Source: Fibrobacter succinogenes (GTDB lineage: Bacteria; Fibrobacterota; Fibrobacteria; Fibrobacterales; Fibrobacteraceae). Taken from it: 34,774 bases of DNA. The notes below the pieces were generated by a model that saw nothing but the letters and a program-made list of their open reading frames with translations, did not search any database and was not told where the DNA came from. This document shows, piece by piece, positions 8,279 to 15,982 of this stretch (positions within the stretch are counted from its first letter, which is position 1; each line of letters opens with the position of its first letter). The stretch spans positions 1 through 34,774 of the forward strand of contig CACWPM010000061.1 of NCBI GenBank assembly GCA_902762795.1, read 5' to 3'. Position numbers and translations under genes: made by a program.

Positions 8279-8296
8279 TCCAAAGAGGTATCGCCA

Positions 8297-9271
8297 ATGA
8301 TGTGGAAATCACTTCAGATGCCGCGCAGCTTCCAGAAAGTGGAAACCGGCGAAGATGGCCGCTACGCCAAGTTTGTCGTAGAAGCCTTGGAACGTGGCTG
8401 GGGTATTACCCTCGGTAACGCTCTCCGTCGCGTTCTCCTCTCTTCTCTGCAGGGTGCGGCTATTGTCTCCGTGAAAATCGAAGGCGTTGACAAGGAATTT
8501 TCGACGATTCCGGGTGTGAAGGAAGATGTCACTGACATTATCCTGAACCTCAAGAGCATCCGTGTAAAGCTCCTGTCTGATCATGATGAAACCCTTCACC
8601 TGGACATGTCCGGTGACGGCGAAGTCACGGCCAAGGACTTTATGGACAATCCCAATGTCACTATCCTGACTCCGGATGTTCACATTGCGACATTGAACGG
8701 TAACGCTTCTCTGTCGATGGACGTGAAGATCTCCTGCGGTCGTGGTTATGTTGTTGCCGACGAACTTAAGGATAAGGACGCTCCGATTGGCGTTATCGCC
8801 ATGGACGCGAACTTCAACCCGGTTCAGAAAGTCGCAATGCACATCAGCGATACCCGCGTTGGTCAGAAGACGGATTACAACCGTCTGGAACTTGAAATTA
8901 CAACAGACGGTTCCATTGACCCGGAAGACGCTCTTGCATATGCTGCAAAGCTTCTTGTGGATCACTTGGAAATCTTCATCAACTTCGAAGGCGATCTTGA
9001 AAGCCCCGAAGAGCTTGAAATGGATGAAGAACGTCAGCGTATCGCTAACCTCCTCCGTATGCGCGTGGACGATCTGGAACTTTCCGTTCGCTCCAGCAAC
9101 TGCCTCCGTATGGCAAACATCCATACCATTGGCGAGCTTGTTCGCAACAAGGAAAACGATATGCTCAAATACAAGAACTTCGGTAGGAAGTCCTTGGTTG
9201 AACTTAACGAGGTGTTGACGTCGATGGGCCTTTCTTTTGGCATGGACGTCGATGATTACTTGAAGGATTAA
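8297..9271 (+). CDS. rpoA: DNA-directed RNA polymerase subunit alpha
   Basis: 324 residues, normal length. The N-terminal dimerisation domain (about 1-230) contains ALERGWGITLGNALRRVLLSSLQGAAI, the assembly motif. The C-terminal domain (about 245-315), which binds UP elements and activators, contains LELSVRSSNCLRMANIHTIGELV and LKYKNFGRKSLVELNEVLTSMGLSFGM. Two ATG codons (8297 and 8300) follow an AAAGAGG site; either could be used. It lies between rpsK and rplQ. Confidence 0.97.
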   Translation: MMWKSLQMPRSFQKVETGEDGRYAKFVVEALERGWGITLGNALRRVLLSSLQGAAIVSVKIEGVDKEFSTIPGVKEDVTDIILNLKSIRVKLLSDHDETLHLDMSGDGEVTAKDFMDNPNVTILTPDVHIATLNGNASLSMDVKISCGRGYVVADELKDKDAPIGVIAMDANFNPVQKVAMHISDTRVGQKTDYNRLELEITTDGSIDPEDALAYAAKLLVDHLEIFINFEGDLESPEELEMDEERQRIANLLRMRVDDLELSVRSSNCLRMANIHTIGELVRNKENDMLKYKNFGRKSLVELNEVLTSMGLSFGMDVDDYLKD

Positions 9272-9273
9272 AC

Positions 9274-9747
9274 ATGAGACACGGTGTAAAAAACAAGAAA
9301 CTGGGTGTTAACGCCCAACACAAGCGTGCCATCCTCCGCGCCCTCACTACTTCCATCATCGGTAAGGGCATGGAATCGGATCAGAACAAGCGCTATGTGC
9401 GTACCACGCTCCACAAGGCAAAGCTTGTGCGTAGCTGTGTAGAACGCATGATTACCTACGCAAAGAAGGGTGACCTTTCTGCACGTCGTGAAGCTGCCCG
9501 CTTCATTATGGACCCGAAGGTTCTCCAGGATTTGTTCAACACGATCGGCCCGCGTTATGCTAACCGCAACGGTGGTTACACTCGCGTGCTGAAGCTTGGG
9601 CCCAACCGCGCCGGTGACGCTGCTGAAATGGCTTTGATCGGTCTCGTCGAAGACGAAATCGTTGCCAAGGCCAAGAAGGCTTCTGAACCTGCCAAGGCTG
9701 ACGCTGCTGTTGACATGGTCGAAGGCGAAGGCAAGTCCGCTAACTAA
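9274..9747 (+). CDS. rplQ: 50S ribosomal protein L17
   Basis: 157 residues. It begins MRHGVKNKKLGVNAQHKRAILRALTTSII and contains the L17 core (DLFNTIGPRYANRNGGYTRVLKLGPNRAGDAAEMALIGLVE). The last 30 residues form a low-complexity A/K/E extension, a common variation in this family. It is the last gene of the superoperon and is followed by a strong terminator hairpin. Confidence 0.96.
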   Translation: MRHGVKNKKLGVNAQHKRAILRALTTSIIGKGMESDQNKRYVRTTLHKAKLVRSCVERMITYAKKGDLSARREAARFIMDPKVLQDLFNTIGPRYANRNGGYTRVLKLGPNRAGDAAEMALIGLVEDEIVAKAKKASEPAKADAAVDMVEGEGKSAN

Positions 9748-9776
9748 GATCAAAAACGGTCAACCGCTTTTAAAAA

Positions 9777-9808
9777 GGGACATGGTTTTTATGCCGTGTT
9801 CCTTTTTT
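9777..9808 (+). terminator. Rho-independent terminator of the ribosomal superoperon
   Basis: GGGACATGG (9777-9785) pairs with CCGTGTTCC (9794-9802) over nine base pairs, two of them G-T. The hairpin is followed by TTTTTT (9803-9808) and preceded by an A-run that can extend the stem. It starts 30 bases after the rplQ stop. Confidence 0.88.
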
Positions 9809-9818
9809 GCATTCTAAC

Positions 9819-9862
9819 GACCAATGACCATTGACTATTGACCAATAACCAATGACTAAAAT
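9819..9862. repeat. Short degenerate tandem/inverted repeat (CCAATGACC units)
   Basis: The stretch is built from repeated and mirrored pieces: CCAATGACC, ATTGACTATTGACC, AATAACC, CAATGAC. CAATG and CATTG alternate, so it can fold as well as slip. A related fragment (GACCAATAACTAACGATTAA) occurs at 14479-14498 in another intergenic gap. It lies between the rplQ terminator and the export operon and codes for nothing visible. Confidence 0.6.
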
Positions 9863-9877
9863 CCAAGTTCTAAAAAC

Positions 9878-9907
9878 TTGTTCCCGCATTTTTTGTATTA
9901 TTATATG
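9878..9907 (+). promoter_or_regulatory. Candidate promoter of the polysaccharide export operon
   Basis: TTGTTC (9878-9883) and TATATG (9902-9907) are separated by 18 bases in an AT-rich segment 38 bases before the Wza-like start; TATTAT overlaps at 9897-9902. The match to consensus is only partial. The placement after the terminator and before a new operon is the main support. Confidence 0.4.
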
Positions 9908-9944
9908 ACCTAATTGTCTTTTTTCTCAACTGTAGAAAAGTAAT

Positions 9945-11120
9945 ATGCGTTCTTTTATTGCCTGTATTCTTTTAGCGTGTGCTTTTGGCTTTGCTTCGGA
10001 ATCTATGTTCGGTAATATGGCATCCAAAAGCGTTGTTCTTGGTGAAGGTGCCTCTACGCGCGGGGCTGCAGCGCTTACTCCGATGTATGCCGAAATGGCG
10101 GTGGATACCAATTACGTGCTCGGTCCGGGCGATTTTTTGGATTTGATGCTTGAAGACAAGTATCTCTCCATCCAGGTATATCCGGACGGAAATGTGGCTG
10201 TCGAGGAGTGCGGAGCCGTAAATGTAAACGGGAAGACGTTCGGTGAAGCCCAAAGGCTTATCCTGGATCTTGTTTCCAAGCGTTACAAGCGTGAGTATTG
10301 CTTTGTTCAACTTGCCGCCCTTAAAAAGTACCGCGTGAATATCATGGGTGCCGTGGCCGCAGTTGGTCAACATGTCCTTGATCCCCAAAACAGGTTGACT
10401 TTGTTTATTCGTGCTATTGGCGGGCTTCTTGCGAATGCAAATCCGGAAGATATCCAGGTGATTCGCGGCAATGATACCATTCACGTGAATTACAACGAGA
10501 TGACGATGAATGGTAATTTTGAAAACGACATTATGTTGCAGCAAGGCGACAAGATCTATGTTCCTTTTGTCCCGATGGGCGATAACGTGAGCTTGATGTT
10601 CCCTGGGTACAGGACCAGTGTTGCCTATAGCCCGGAAAGGACCCTTGCGGATTACTTTGAGCTTGCTGGCGCGAACAGGATGCACAACTATGGCTACAAG
10701 GCGGTGTGCGTGCGCGAACCGGACAAGGAGCCGCGCTGGATTACGCTTGCCGACATGAAGACTACGACCGTTGCGCCGAATACGGAAGTGGAGTTCTTCG
10801 TGCAGGAGCTGTTTGTTTATGTGGGCGGGGCCGTGAACTACATCGGCCGCTATGGCTATAACCCGACCTGGCATGCGATTGATTACATTGCATCGGGTGG
10901 CGTGAATCCGAATACGGGTTCCTGGGGGCAGGTCAAGGTCTGGCGCGGTCCAAAGCCTGAGGCCGTTACGTTGAACGTGGCGACGGACCCGATTTTGCCG
11001 GGCGACTTTATTGAAATTCCCAAGAGCCATTATGAATCGTTCAAGGACTTTACCTTGTTCCTGGCGTCTCTCCTGAGCGTGATTTCGACTGTGTTCATTA
11101 TTTACACCACCAACAAGTAG
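9945..11120 (+). CDS. Wza-like polysaccharide export outer-membrane protein (Poly_export/SLBB)
   Basis: 391 residues. A signal peptide (about 1-17, FIACILLACAFGFA) precedes a Poly_export domain with the characteristic YVLGPGDFLDLML and IQVYPDGNVAVEECGAVNVNGKTFGEAQRLI (about 52-115). SLBB-type beta-grasp repeats follow (VNIMGAVAAVGQHVLDPQNRLTLFIRAIGG, and later LFVYVGGAVNYIGRYGYNPTWHAIDYIASGG). A hydrophobic helix near the C-terminus (about 368-387) is consistent with the outer-membrane-spanning helix of Wza-type channels. No lipobox cysteine is evident in the signal region, unlike Wza itself. It is first in a three-gene operon (4 bases to the Wzz-like gene), so a role in capsule or exopolysaccharide export is well supported. 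The polymer is unknown. Confidence 0.88.
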   Translation: MRSFIACILLACAFGFASESMFGNMASKSVVLGEGASTRGAAALTPMYAEMAVDTNYVLGPGDFLDLMLEDKYLSIQVYPDGNVAVEECGAVNVNGKTFGEAQRLILDLVSKRYKREYCFVQLAALKKYRVNIMGAVAAVGQHVLDPQNRLTLFIRAIGGLLANANPEDIQVIRGNDTIHVNYNEMTMNGNFENDIMLQQGDKIYVPFVPMGDNVSLMFPGYRTSVAYSPERTLADYFELAGANRMHNYGYKAVCVREPDKEPRWITLADMKTTTVAPNTEVEFFVQELFVYVGGAVNYIGRYGYNPTWHAIDYIASGGVNPNTGSWGQVKVWRGPKPEAVTLNVATDPILPGDFIEIPKSHYESFKDFTLFLASLLSVISTVFIIYTTNK

Positions 11121-11123
11121 TTT

Positions 11124-12323
11124 ATGGAAAAGCAAGAAACTATCGGTTTTGTTGAAATCTGCTTGCGGATTTTGAATAACGACTTGAAGCATTTCAAGTT
11201 CGTTGCCGCATGCGTCATTATTCCTACCATTGTTGTCTTTGTCATGGTCATGTGGGTTGTGAAACCAAAGTATGCAGCCTCGGCCATCGTCACTCCGCCA
11301 GCATCCACGCAGCCCATGTCTGGGGCGCTTAGCGGGATTATTGGTGGATCGGGCATGAGTTCGCTTCTCGGGATTTCCATGGATAACGAGGATGCGAATG
11401 CCGTGTGGACAATCCTCAATTCCTGGGAACTGCACGACATGGTCATCGAAAAGTTCGACCTTGCAAGGCACTACAAGTTCAAGGGCAAGTTCCATGCGGA
11501 CTTGCTCAAGGCGTTCCGTAAGAATTTCGGACTCGAGATGAACAAGGAAGAGATGTTCTCTCTCTATTACAAGGATACGGACGCAAAACTTGCAGTTGAA
11601 GTTTTGAACTTCATGCTCGAAAAGGCTGATTCCTCGTTCAACGCGTTCAAGACAAAGCAGGCCCGCCAGTCCAGGGAATATTTCCAGACGCGTCTTGATT
11701 CCTGTGAACATGCCCTCGATTCCCTGCTCAAGGAATTTGTCAATTTTCAGGTCAGCAACAATGTGTATGAACCGACAGTGCAGCTCGAGGCGACTATCAA
11801 GTACTTGAGCGAATTGCAGGCGATGCGCGAAGAAGTGGGCATGGAGATGACTTTCGAAAAGCTCGACCGCGGAGAAAACAGCAAACGCTACCAGGAACTT
11901 GCGAAACGCGCCAAGGGCGTGAATTCCGCTCTTGGCGGGGCACTCAAGGGCAAGCACAGCAACATCGGTATCATGGAACTCAAGAAGTCGCCGGAACTTT
12001 ATGCGGAGTACCTGAGGCGCGAATCGGAAATCCGCATCCAGGAAGCGATGTACAAAATTCTTCGTCAGCAGAGCGAGCAGATGCGTTTGGAAGAAGCCAA
12101 GATGCTGACGAACCTCCATGTGCTTGAGCCGCCTTGGGAAAACAACAAAAAGATTTCTCCGAAGCGTGGTCTCATTCTCATCTTCACGGTATTCTTTACA
12201 TTCTTCTTTGCATCGCTCTTGTGCAACCTAGTCGAGTACATGCGTTCGGAGACGCGCGAGAATAGTAGGGCCGGAGCCGAGTGGAATTTCTTTATCCAGA
12301 AGATTTGCTTCTGGCGTAAATAG
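11124..12323 (+). CDS. Wzz-like polysaccharide chain-length / co-polymerase protein
   Basis: 399 residues with the Wzz architecture: a transmembrane helix at about 27-47 (FVAACVIIPTIVVFVMVMWVV) directly followed by the KYAASAIVTPP strand, a long periplasmic alpha-helical region with coiled-coil character (about 150-330), and a second transmembrane helix at about 349-368. A proline/glycine segment (VLEPPWENNKKISPKRG) precedes TM2, as in Wzz proteins. No C-terminal tyrosine-kinase domain is present. Wzz proteins set polymer length with Wzy, and the next gene is a Wzy-like polymerase. Confidence 0.85.
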   Translation: MEKQETIGFVEICLRILNNDLKHFKFVAACVIIPTIVVFVMVMWVVKPKYAASAIVTPPASTQPMSGALSGIIGGSGMSSLLGISMDNEDANAVWTILNSWELHDMVIEKFDLARHYKFKGKFHADLLKAFRKNFGLEMNKEEMFSLYYKDTDAKLAVEVLNFMLEKADSSFNAFKTKQARQSREYFQTRLDSCEHALDSLLKEFVNFQVSNNVYEPTVQLEATIKYLSELQAMREEVGMEMTFEKLDRGENSKRYQELAKRAKGVNSALGGALKGKHSNIGIMELKKSPELYAEYLRRESEIRIQEAMYKILRQQSEQMRLEEAKMLTNLHVLEPPWENNKKISPKRGLILIFTVFFTFFFASLLCNLVEYMRSETRENSRAGAEWNFFIQKICFWRK

Positions 12324-12344
12324 CTCTTGGAGCTTTAGAGCGTT

Positions 12345-13688
12345 ATGGCAACGTTGTTCGCTTATCCAGAATCGAGCGTGATGTTCGTGCTTGCCATAGT
12401 GGCGCTTGTGCTGGTCTCTATTTTCAAGGAAGACTTTTTCCGCCCGTCGACTCTGTATTTTTTGGTGCAGATGGTGATGCTAGGTGTCTCGTACCTGCAG
12501 TTTTTGCCCGCGATGTCGGATTTTAACTATTCGACTTGGCTTGTGTGGGGCGGTGGCATGTTCTGCTTTATGGCCGGCTGCTACATGACGGATTTTGCGT
12601 GGCGCTCTCTGGGTGGCCCGCCGTTGCAGAAAAAACTGTCGGTGCATGGCGAATACAATTGGGTCTGTCATTTCTTCTTGAGTTTCTCGGCGTTCGCGTA
12701 TTTCTTTGTCGGCGTGCTCGGCGTGATTTCAGTGACAGGAAACCTTGTGCTTTTGACGGATAATCCGTCGCAATGGCTCACGGGTAAAGATAATGACGTG
12801 CTCAAGTATGCGGATTTCTTTACCACGGGTGCGATGGTCGTTGGGCTTTTTGCCGTAGCGTCTTTCAAGTCTATGAACCCGGTGCGCTGGGTGCGCTATG
12901 CATCGCGCTTTATGGTCGCGTTTACGATTGTGCTTTCGTTCATGACGTATCCTAGCCGTGGTATCAATATGCTTTGCATCGGCATGTTCATGATTTTGTT
13001 CAATTATCTGCGCGGGCGTTTCTCGTGGCGATCGCTTGCCGTGGTGACTGTGCTTGTCTGTGTATTCTTTGTGGCTGTCGCATCGCTTAAAGGGCAATAC
13101 GGAAATTCCGACATTACCGATAGCAAGATTGCAAAGGAAGTGGCGCTGCTTCCGTATAAGTACGTGGCGAACAACTACTGGAATCTGGATTACGCTTTTA
13201 ACCGTCCGAGCGATATCCCGGAGCATGAGTGGACGTACGGTATTGACGCGTTCTTTGGAATAACGCATCTCATGCATATCGGCGATGGCATCCAGCAGAG
13301 CTTTGGTTGGGATACGCCGTATAACGAAAGTGTCGTGAAGTATCCGGGGCTCAATACTATTCTTTATCTATGGGATGCGTACAAGGACTTCGGGCTTCCG
13401 GGGGTATTCTTGTTGCCGTTCATCTTCGGTGTGTTCTTCACGTTCTGTTATCATCGGATGGCTGTCGCGAAAAGCCCGCTTATGCTCTTGTTGACGGCAA
13501 CGTTCATGATGTGGATTATTCTTTGGAATTTTACGACGGGTTACAAACAAAGTATGTACTGGGTGTGGATGTTCTTCTTTTTCTTTGTATGTACTGTGAG
13601 CAGTGGCCGATCGATATTACCGGCAGATCCTGCGGTGGTTCACGAAGAACCAAGCGCAAAGCGGGAGGAACTAAGCCCCGTCCCCTAA
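12345..13688 (+). CDS. Wzy-like oligosaccharide repeat-unit polymerase (polytopic membrane protein)
   Basis: 447 residues with ten or more hydrophobic segments. The large periplasmic-type loop about 285-340 contains DIPEHEWTYGIDAFFGITHLMHIGDG and YNESVVKYPGLNTILYLWDAYKDFGLPGVFLLPF. This is the pattern of O-antigen or oligosaccharide repeat-unit polymerases, where a long loop precedes a G-x-x-G-x-F-like helix. The family is poorly conserved in sequence, so the call rests on topology and on its position after Wza- and Wzz-like genes. No glycosyltransferase genes adjoin, so the sugar-assembly genes must be elsewhere. An O-antigen ligase is the alternative. Confidence 0.75.
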   Translation: MATLFAYPESSVMFVLAIVALVLVSIFKEDFFRPSTLYFLVQMVMLGVSYLQFLPAMSDFNYSTWLVWGGGMFCFMAGCYMTDFAWRSLGGPPLQKKLSVHGEYNWVCHFFLSFSAFAYFFVGVLGVISVTGNLVLLTDNPSQWLTGKDNDVLKYADFFTTGAMVVGLFAVASFKSMNPVRWVRYASRFMVAFTIVLSFMTYPSRGINMLCIGMFMILFNYLRGRFSWRSLAVVTVLVCVFFVAVASLKGQYGNSDITDSKIAKEVALLPYKYVANNYWNLDYAFNRPSDIPEHEWTYGIDAFFGITHLMHIGDGIQQSFGWDTPYNESVVKYPGLNTILYLWDAYKDFGLPGVFLLPFIFGVFFTFCYHRMAVAKSPLMLLLTATFMMWIILWNFTTGYKQSMYWVWMFFFFFVCTVSSGRSILPADPAVVHEEPSAKREELSPVP

Positions 13689-14039
13689 AGTCGGACTTCG
13701 TCTAGTCATTCCCGATGTGACTTGGAAATTACTATTGAGGTACAAAGAGTATAGAGCTTATGGTTTGTATGAATTTGTGTTGCAGCGGTTTGGCGTCTTG
13801 AGTCATTCTCGACCTTGTCGTCCTCCGCAAGGAGATTCCCTTTAATGCGACCGTCGCGTCCACTGTCATCCTCCGTTAGGAGACTCCCTTTAAGGCGAAC
13901 GTCGCAGCCACTGTCATCCTCCGTTAGGAGGATCCATACAGTTCTAATCGCTCTTATATGAACATGACTGAGCCAATGGGGAGGGGCTTTGCCCCATCCA
14001 TACAGAACAACAAGCAATTGAATCAATAGGAGTTATTTT
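13689..14039. other. Gene-free gap with a 48-base tandem repeat
   Basis: 351 bases between the polymerase stop and the acetyltransferase start. Apart from the 48-base tandem repeat listed separately and an AGGAG ribosome binding site at 14028-14032, no gene is supported. A minus-strand frame (13706-14026) reads through the repeat because 48 is divisible by three, but it looks spurious. Confidence 0.6.
13817..13937. repeat. 48-base tandem repeat, about 2.5 copies
   Basis: Copies begin at 13817, 13865 and 13913 with GTCGTCCTCCGCAAGGAG, GTCATCCTCCGTTAGGAG and GTCATCCTCCGTTAGGAG. The period is exactly 48 bases. Each copy contains a small hairpin (CCTCC-GTTA-GGAGG in the third). A preceding GTCATTCTCGACCTTGTC string (13802-13819) recurs at 24337-24354, so these are members of a dispersed intergenic repeat family. 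Confidence 0.85.
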
Positions 14040-14480
14040 ATGGATATCAAGGTTCTCCGTGCTACAGAGGAATGGCAACGTGCGGGAGCGTATTCCGTGC
14101 GCATTCAAGGAATGAACCGTGAACACCATATTCCGCTGCGTGAAGAATTTGATGAGCATGATTGCGACGGCACGAAATACATTGTGCTGCTGGATGACGG
14201 ATACCCTGTGGCGACATGTCGCTTTTATGAGCTGAGTGCAAAGTGCGCGACGATTGGGCGTGTTGTCGTGCTGCCGGAGTACCGCGGGAAAAAGCTGGGC
14301 GCAAAAGTTGTGCAAGAAGCCGAAGCGTGGATTGCTGAATGCGGCTATACAGAAATTGCAATTGACAGCCGCTTGGAAGCGGTCGGCTTTTATGAAAAAC
14401 TCGGATACAAATTAGTTTGTAACGATGTCGTGAAAAGTGGCGCCTTCGATTGTGTCCGGATGAGGAAGGTTTTAGCTTGA
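14040..14480 (+). CDS. GNAT-family N-acetyltransferase
   Basis: 146 residues with the GNAT fold pattern. A strand pair (KYIVLLDDGYPVATCRFYE, ATIGRVVVLPEYRGKKLGAKVV) contains the acetyl-CoA-binding motif A R-G-K-K-L-G (about 89-94). This is followed by AWIAECGYTEIAIDSR and the C-terminal VGFYEKLGYKLV strand-helix motif. It presumably transfers an acetyl group from acetyl-CoA to an amine; the substrate cannot be predicted. It has a clear AGGAG site and is transcribed alone, convergent with the flippase gene. Confidence 0.85.
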   Translation: MDIKVLRATEEWQRAGAYSVRIQGMNREHHIPLREEFDEHDCDGTKYIVLLDDGYPVATCRFYELSAKCATIGRVVVLPEYRGKKLGAKVVQEAEAWIAECGYTEIAIDSRLEAVGFYEKLGYKLVCNDVVKSGAFDCVRMRKVLA

Positions 14481-14494
14481 CCAATAACTAACGA

Positions 14495-15730
14495 TTAAAA
14501 TTTCACTCTGCGTTTATATGCAAAATACCCGAATAGGATTGCAGTGAGCGCCAAGTCGCCTGTGAGGGCGAATAGCGGAATCATCGCACTTTCGAGATAC
14601 ATGCCGGCAAGTCCGCAGGCGATGATGTTCAATACTCCGCCGATGCTTATCATGACGGCGTAGATAGGGGTTGCGTGTTCCTTGAGTAGTGTCGAAATGA
14701 GCGTCATTCGCGCTGCCTGGAAAATGAGCGAGAACGAAAGTATTCGTAGAATGTTCGCGCTTGTTTGCAGCATGGAATCCGTCCAAGGCGCAGCGAAGAA
14801 CAATATTTTTAAAATCCATGAAGGCAGTAGCCACAGTGGCGAAGAGCATATGGCGATGAACAGCGTGAAGATGGCGATATCCTTGAGGTGGATATTCTTG
14901 TCATGAGTGGAATGGAGCGTGATGAGGTTTGACGAAATGAAATGGACCATGATCCCCGAGCAGAGCAAAAGAATTTTATGACCGAAGTTGTAGCAGCCGA
15001 GAAATTCGGCACTTGCGAATTTGTCTGCAATGTAGAGACCGGCAGGAAGGTAGGCGAACGAGGCGAAGCTGGAAATGGCATAGGGAATGCCCGCCTTGAT
15101 CATGAGCGCAATGAAGCGGATTGTACGGCGGGTGATTTTTAGAATATGCACGTGGAACGCCTGCGTCACGCCGTAGAAGAACGCCGGGAGTGCCGCGAGG
15201 ACCATTGCAAGCGCAATCAGCTCGATCCGGTCGACCCTGAAATAGAGTAACGTAATTCCCATGACGGCGGAGTACGAAATTGTGTGCAAGACTTTCGAGA
15301 CGAACAGTCTTTTCCAGAATTTACCGCAAATGAAGTACCAGTCGAAAAATGCGTGCTGGAACACGAGACCGAGCGTGAAGACCAGTTCCCCATAAAATAT
15401 CGGGTGGTTGTGGCGGAAGGTAAAAGCGAATGCGACCATGAAAAGCGCGGTAATCATGGCGGAGAACAGCCGCAACTGGAGTATGTTCCTGAAAAGCGAT
15501 CCTGTGGTGGCGCGGCTCCCGAAAAAGGCGAGAATGAGCGTTGTCATGCCGAAATCGGAAATGGCGCAGAATATCGAGTAATCGGTCTGGAGCAGCCCGA
15601 AATGTCCGTAAGAGGCGGTTCCCAGGTTGCGCGCGATGAAATTCTGTACGAAAAAGGAGATTCCTTGGATAAGGAGGTTTACGAAGGCGATGAATACGCC
15701 GATTTTGATATTGCGGATAGCCTGGAACAT
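14495..15730 (-). CDS. Wzx-like polysaccharide flippase (MATE/MOP superfamily membrane protein)
   Basis: 411 residues, almost entirely hydrophobic, with about twelve transmembrane segments. The N-terminus FQAIRNIKIGVFIAFVNLLIQGISFFVQNFIARNLGTASYGHFGLLQT is the typical Wzx/RfbX start, with an ARNLGTxxYG motif. Wzx proteins flip undecaprenyl-linked repeat units across the inner membrane. It lies 2 kb downstream of the Wza/Wzz/Wzy-like genes on the opposite strand, giving most parts of a Wzx/Wzy-dependent export system in one neighbourhood, apart from sugar transferases. It ends convergently 14 bases from the acetyltransferase stop. Confidence 0.82.
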   Translation of the reverse strand: MFQAIRNIKIGVFIAFVNLLIQGISFFVQNFIARNLGTASYGHFGLLQTDYSIFCAISDFGMTTLILAFFGSRATTGSLFRNILQLRLFSAMITALFMVAFAFTFRHNHPIFYGELVFTLGLVFQHAFFDWYFICGKFWKRLFVSKVLHTISYSAVMGITLLYFRVDRIELIALAMVLAALPAFFYGVTQAFHVHILKITRRTIRFIALMIKAGIPYAISSFASFAYLPAGLYIADKFASAEFLGCYNFGHKILLLCSGIMVHFISSNLITLHSTHDKNIHLKDIAIFTLFIAICSSPLWLLPSWILKILFFAAPWTDSMLQTSANILRILSFSLIFQAARMTLISTLLKEHATPIYAVMISIGGVLNIIACGLAGMYLESAMIPLFALTGDLALTAILFGYFAYKRRVKF

Positions 15731-15837
15731 TGATGCAAAGATAAAAGATTTTATGGGATTATAGAAAAAAGGTGATTTCTTGCTGTTGCAAAAGGCTAAT
15801 TACTGAAAAAAACAGAAAAATATCCGACATTTTTTTG

Positions 15838-15845
15838 TATCTTTG
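15838..15845 (+). promoter_or_regulatory. TAnnTTTG-type -7 box before tRNA-Leu
   Basis: TATCTTTG follows a T-run and ends 11 bases before the first tRNA base. TAnnTTTG is the -7 element of Bacteroidetes housekeeping promoters. Its position is right for a tRNA primary start. Assignment is by analogy only. Confidence 0.5.
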
Positions 15846-15856
15846 GTCTTGAAATC

Positions 15857-15936
15857 GCGAGAGTGGCGGAATTGGCAGACGCGCCAGACTTAGGATCTGG
15901 TACTTCGGTGTGTGGGTTCGACTCCCACCCCTCGCA
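15857..15936 (+). tRNA. tRNA-Leu (anticodon UAG)
   Basis: 80 bases fold into a class II tRNA. The acceptor GCGAGAG (15857-15863) pairs with CCCTCGC (15929-15935) with one A-C mismatch. The D arm is TGGCGGAATTGGCAGAC-like. The anticodon stem CCAGA/TCTGG encloses loop CT-TAG-GA, giving anticodon UAG for CUA and other CUN codons. A short variable arm is built on ACTTCGGT, and the T arm is GTGGG-TTCGACT-CCCAC. The discriminator is A (15936). CCA is not encoded (next bases GTT), so it must be added by the nucleotidyltransferase. A run of eight or more T follows. Confidence 0.95.
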
Positions 15937-15982
15937 GTTCTTTTTTTTATCACCTTTTTAACAATTGTATACCGGAGTATTT

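Noticed and set aside
9972-12119. 715-codon minus-strand open frame antisense to the Wza- and Wzz-like genes
   Set aside because: The plus-strand genes have clear domains, ribosome binding sites and operon spacing. The antisense protein is histidine- and arginine-rich with no recognisable motif, a typical codon-bias shadow.
13706-14026. Minus-strand ORF of 106 codons with 16-residue repeats
   Set aside because: It is kept open only because the 48-base repeat is a multiple of three. There is no start signal, and the repeat family also occurs in gaps where it does not code.
15759-15953. Minus-strand frame of 64 codons over the tRNA-Leu gene (MIKKRTARGGSRTHTPKY...)
   Set aside because: GGSRTHTP is the well-known spurious translation of the antisense of a tRNA-Leu gene. 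It has no ribosome binding site and coincides with the tRNA.
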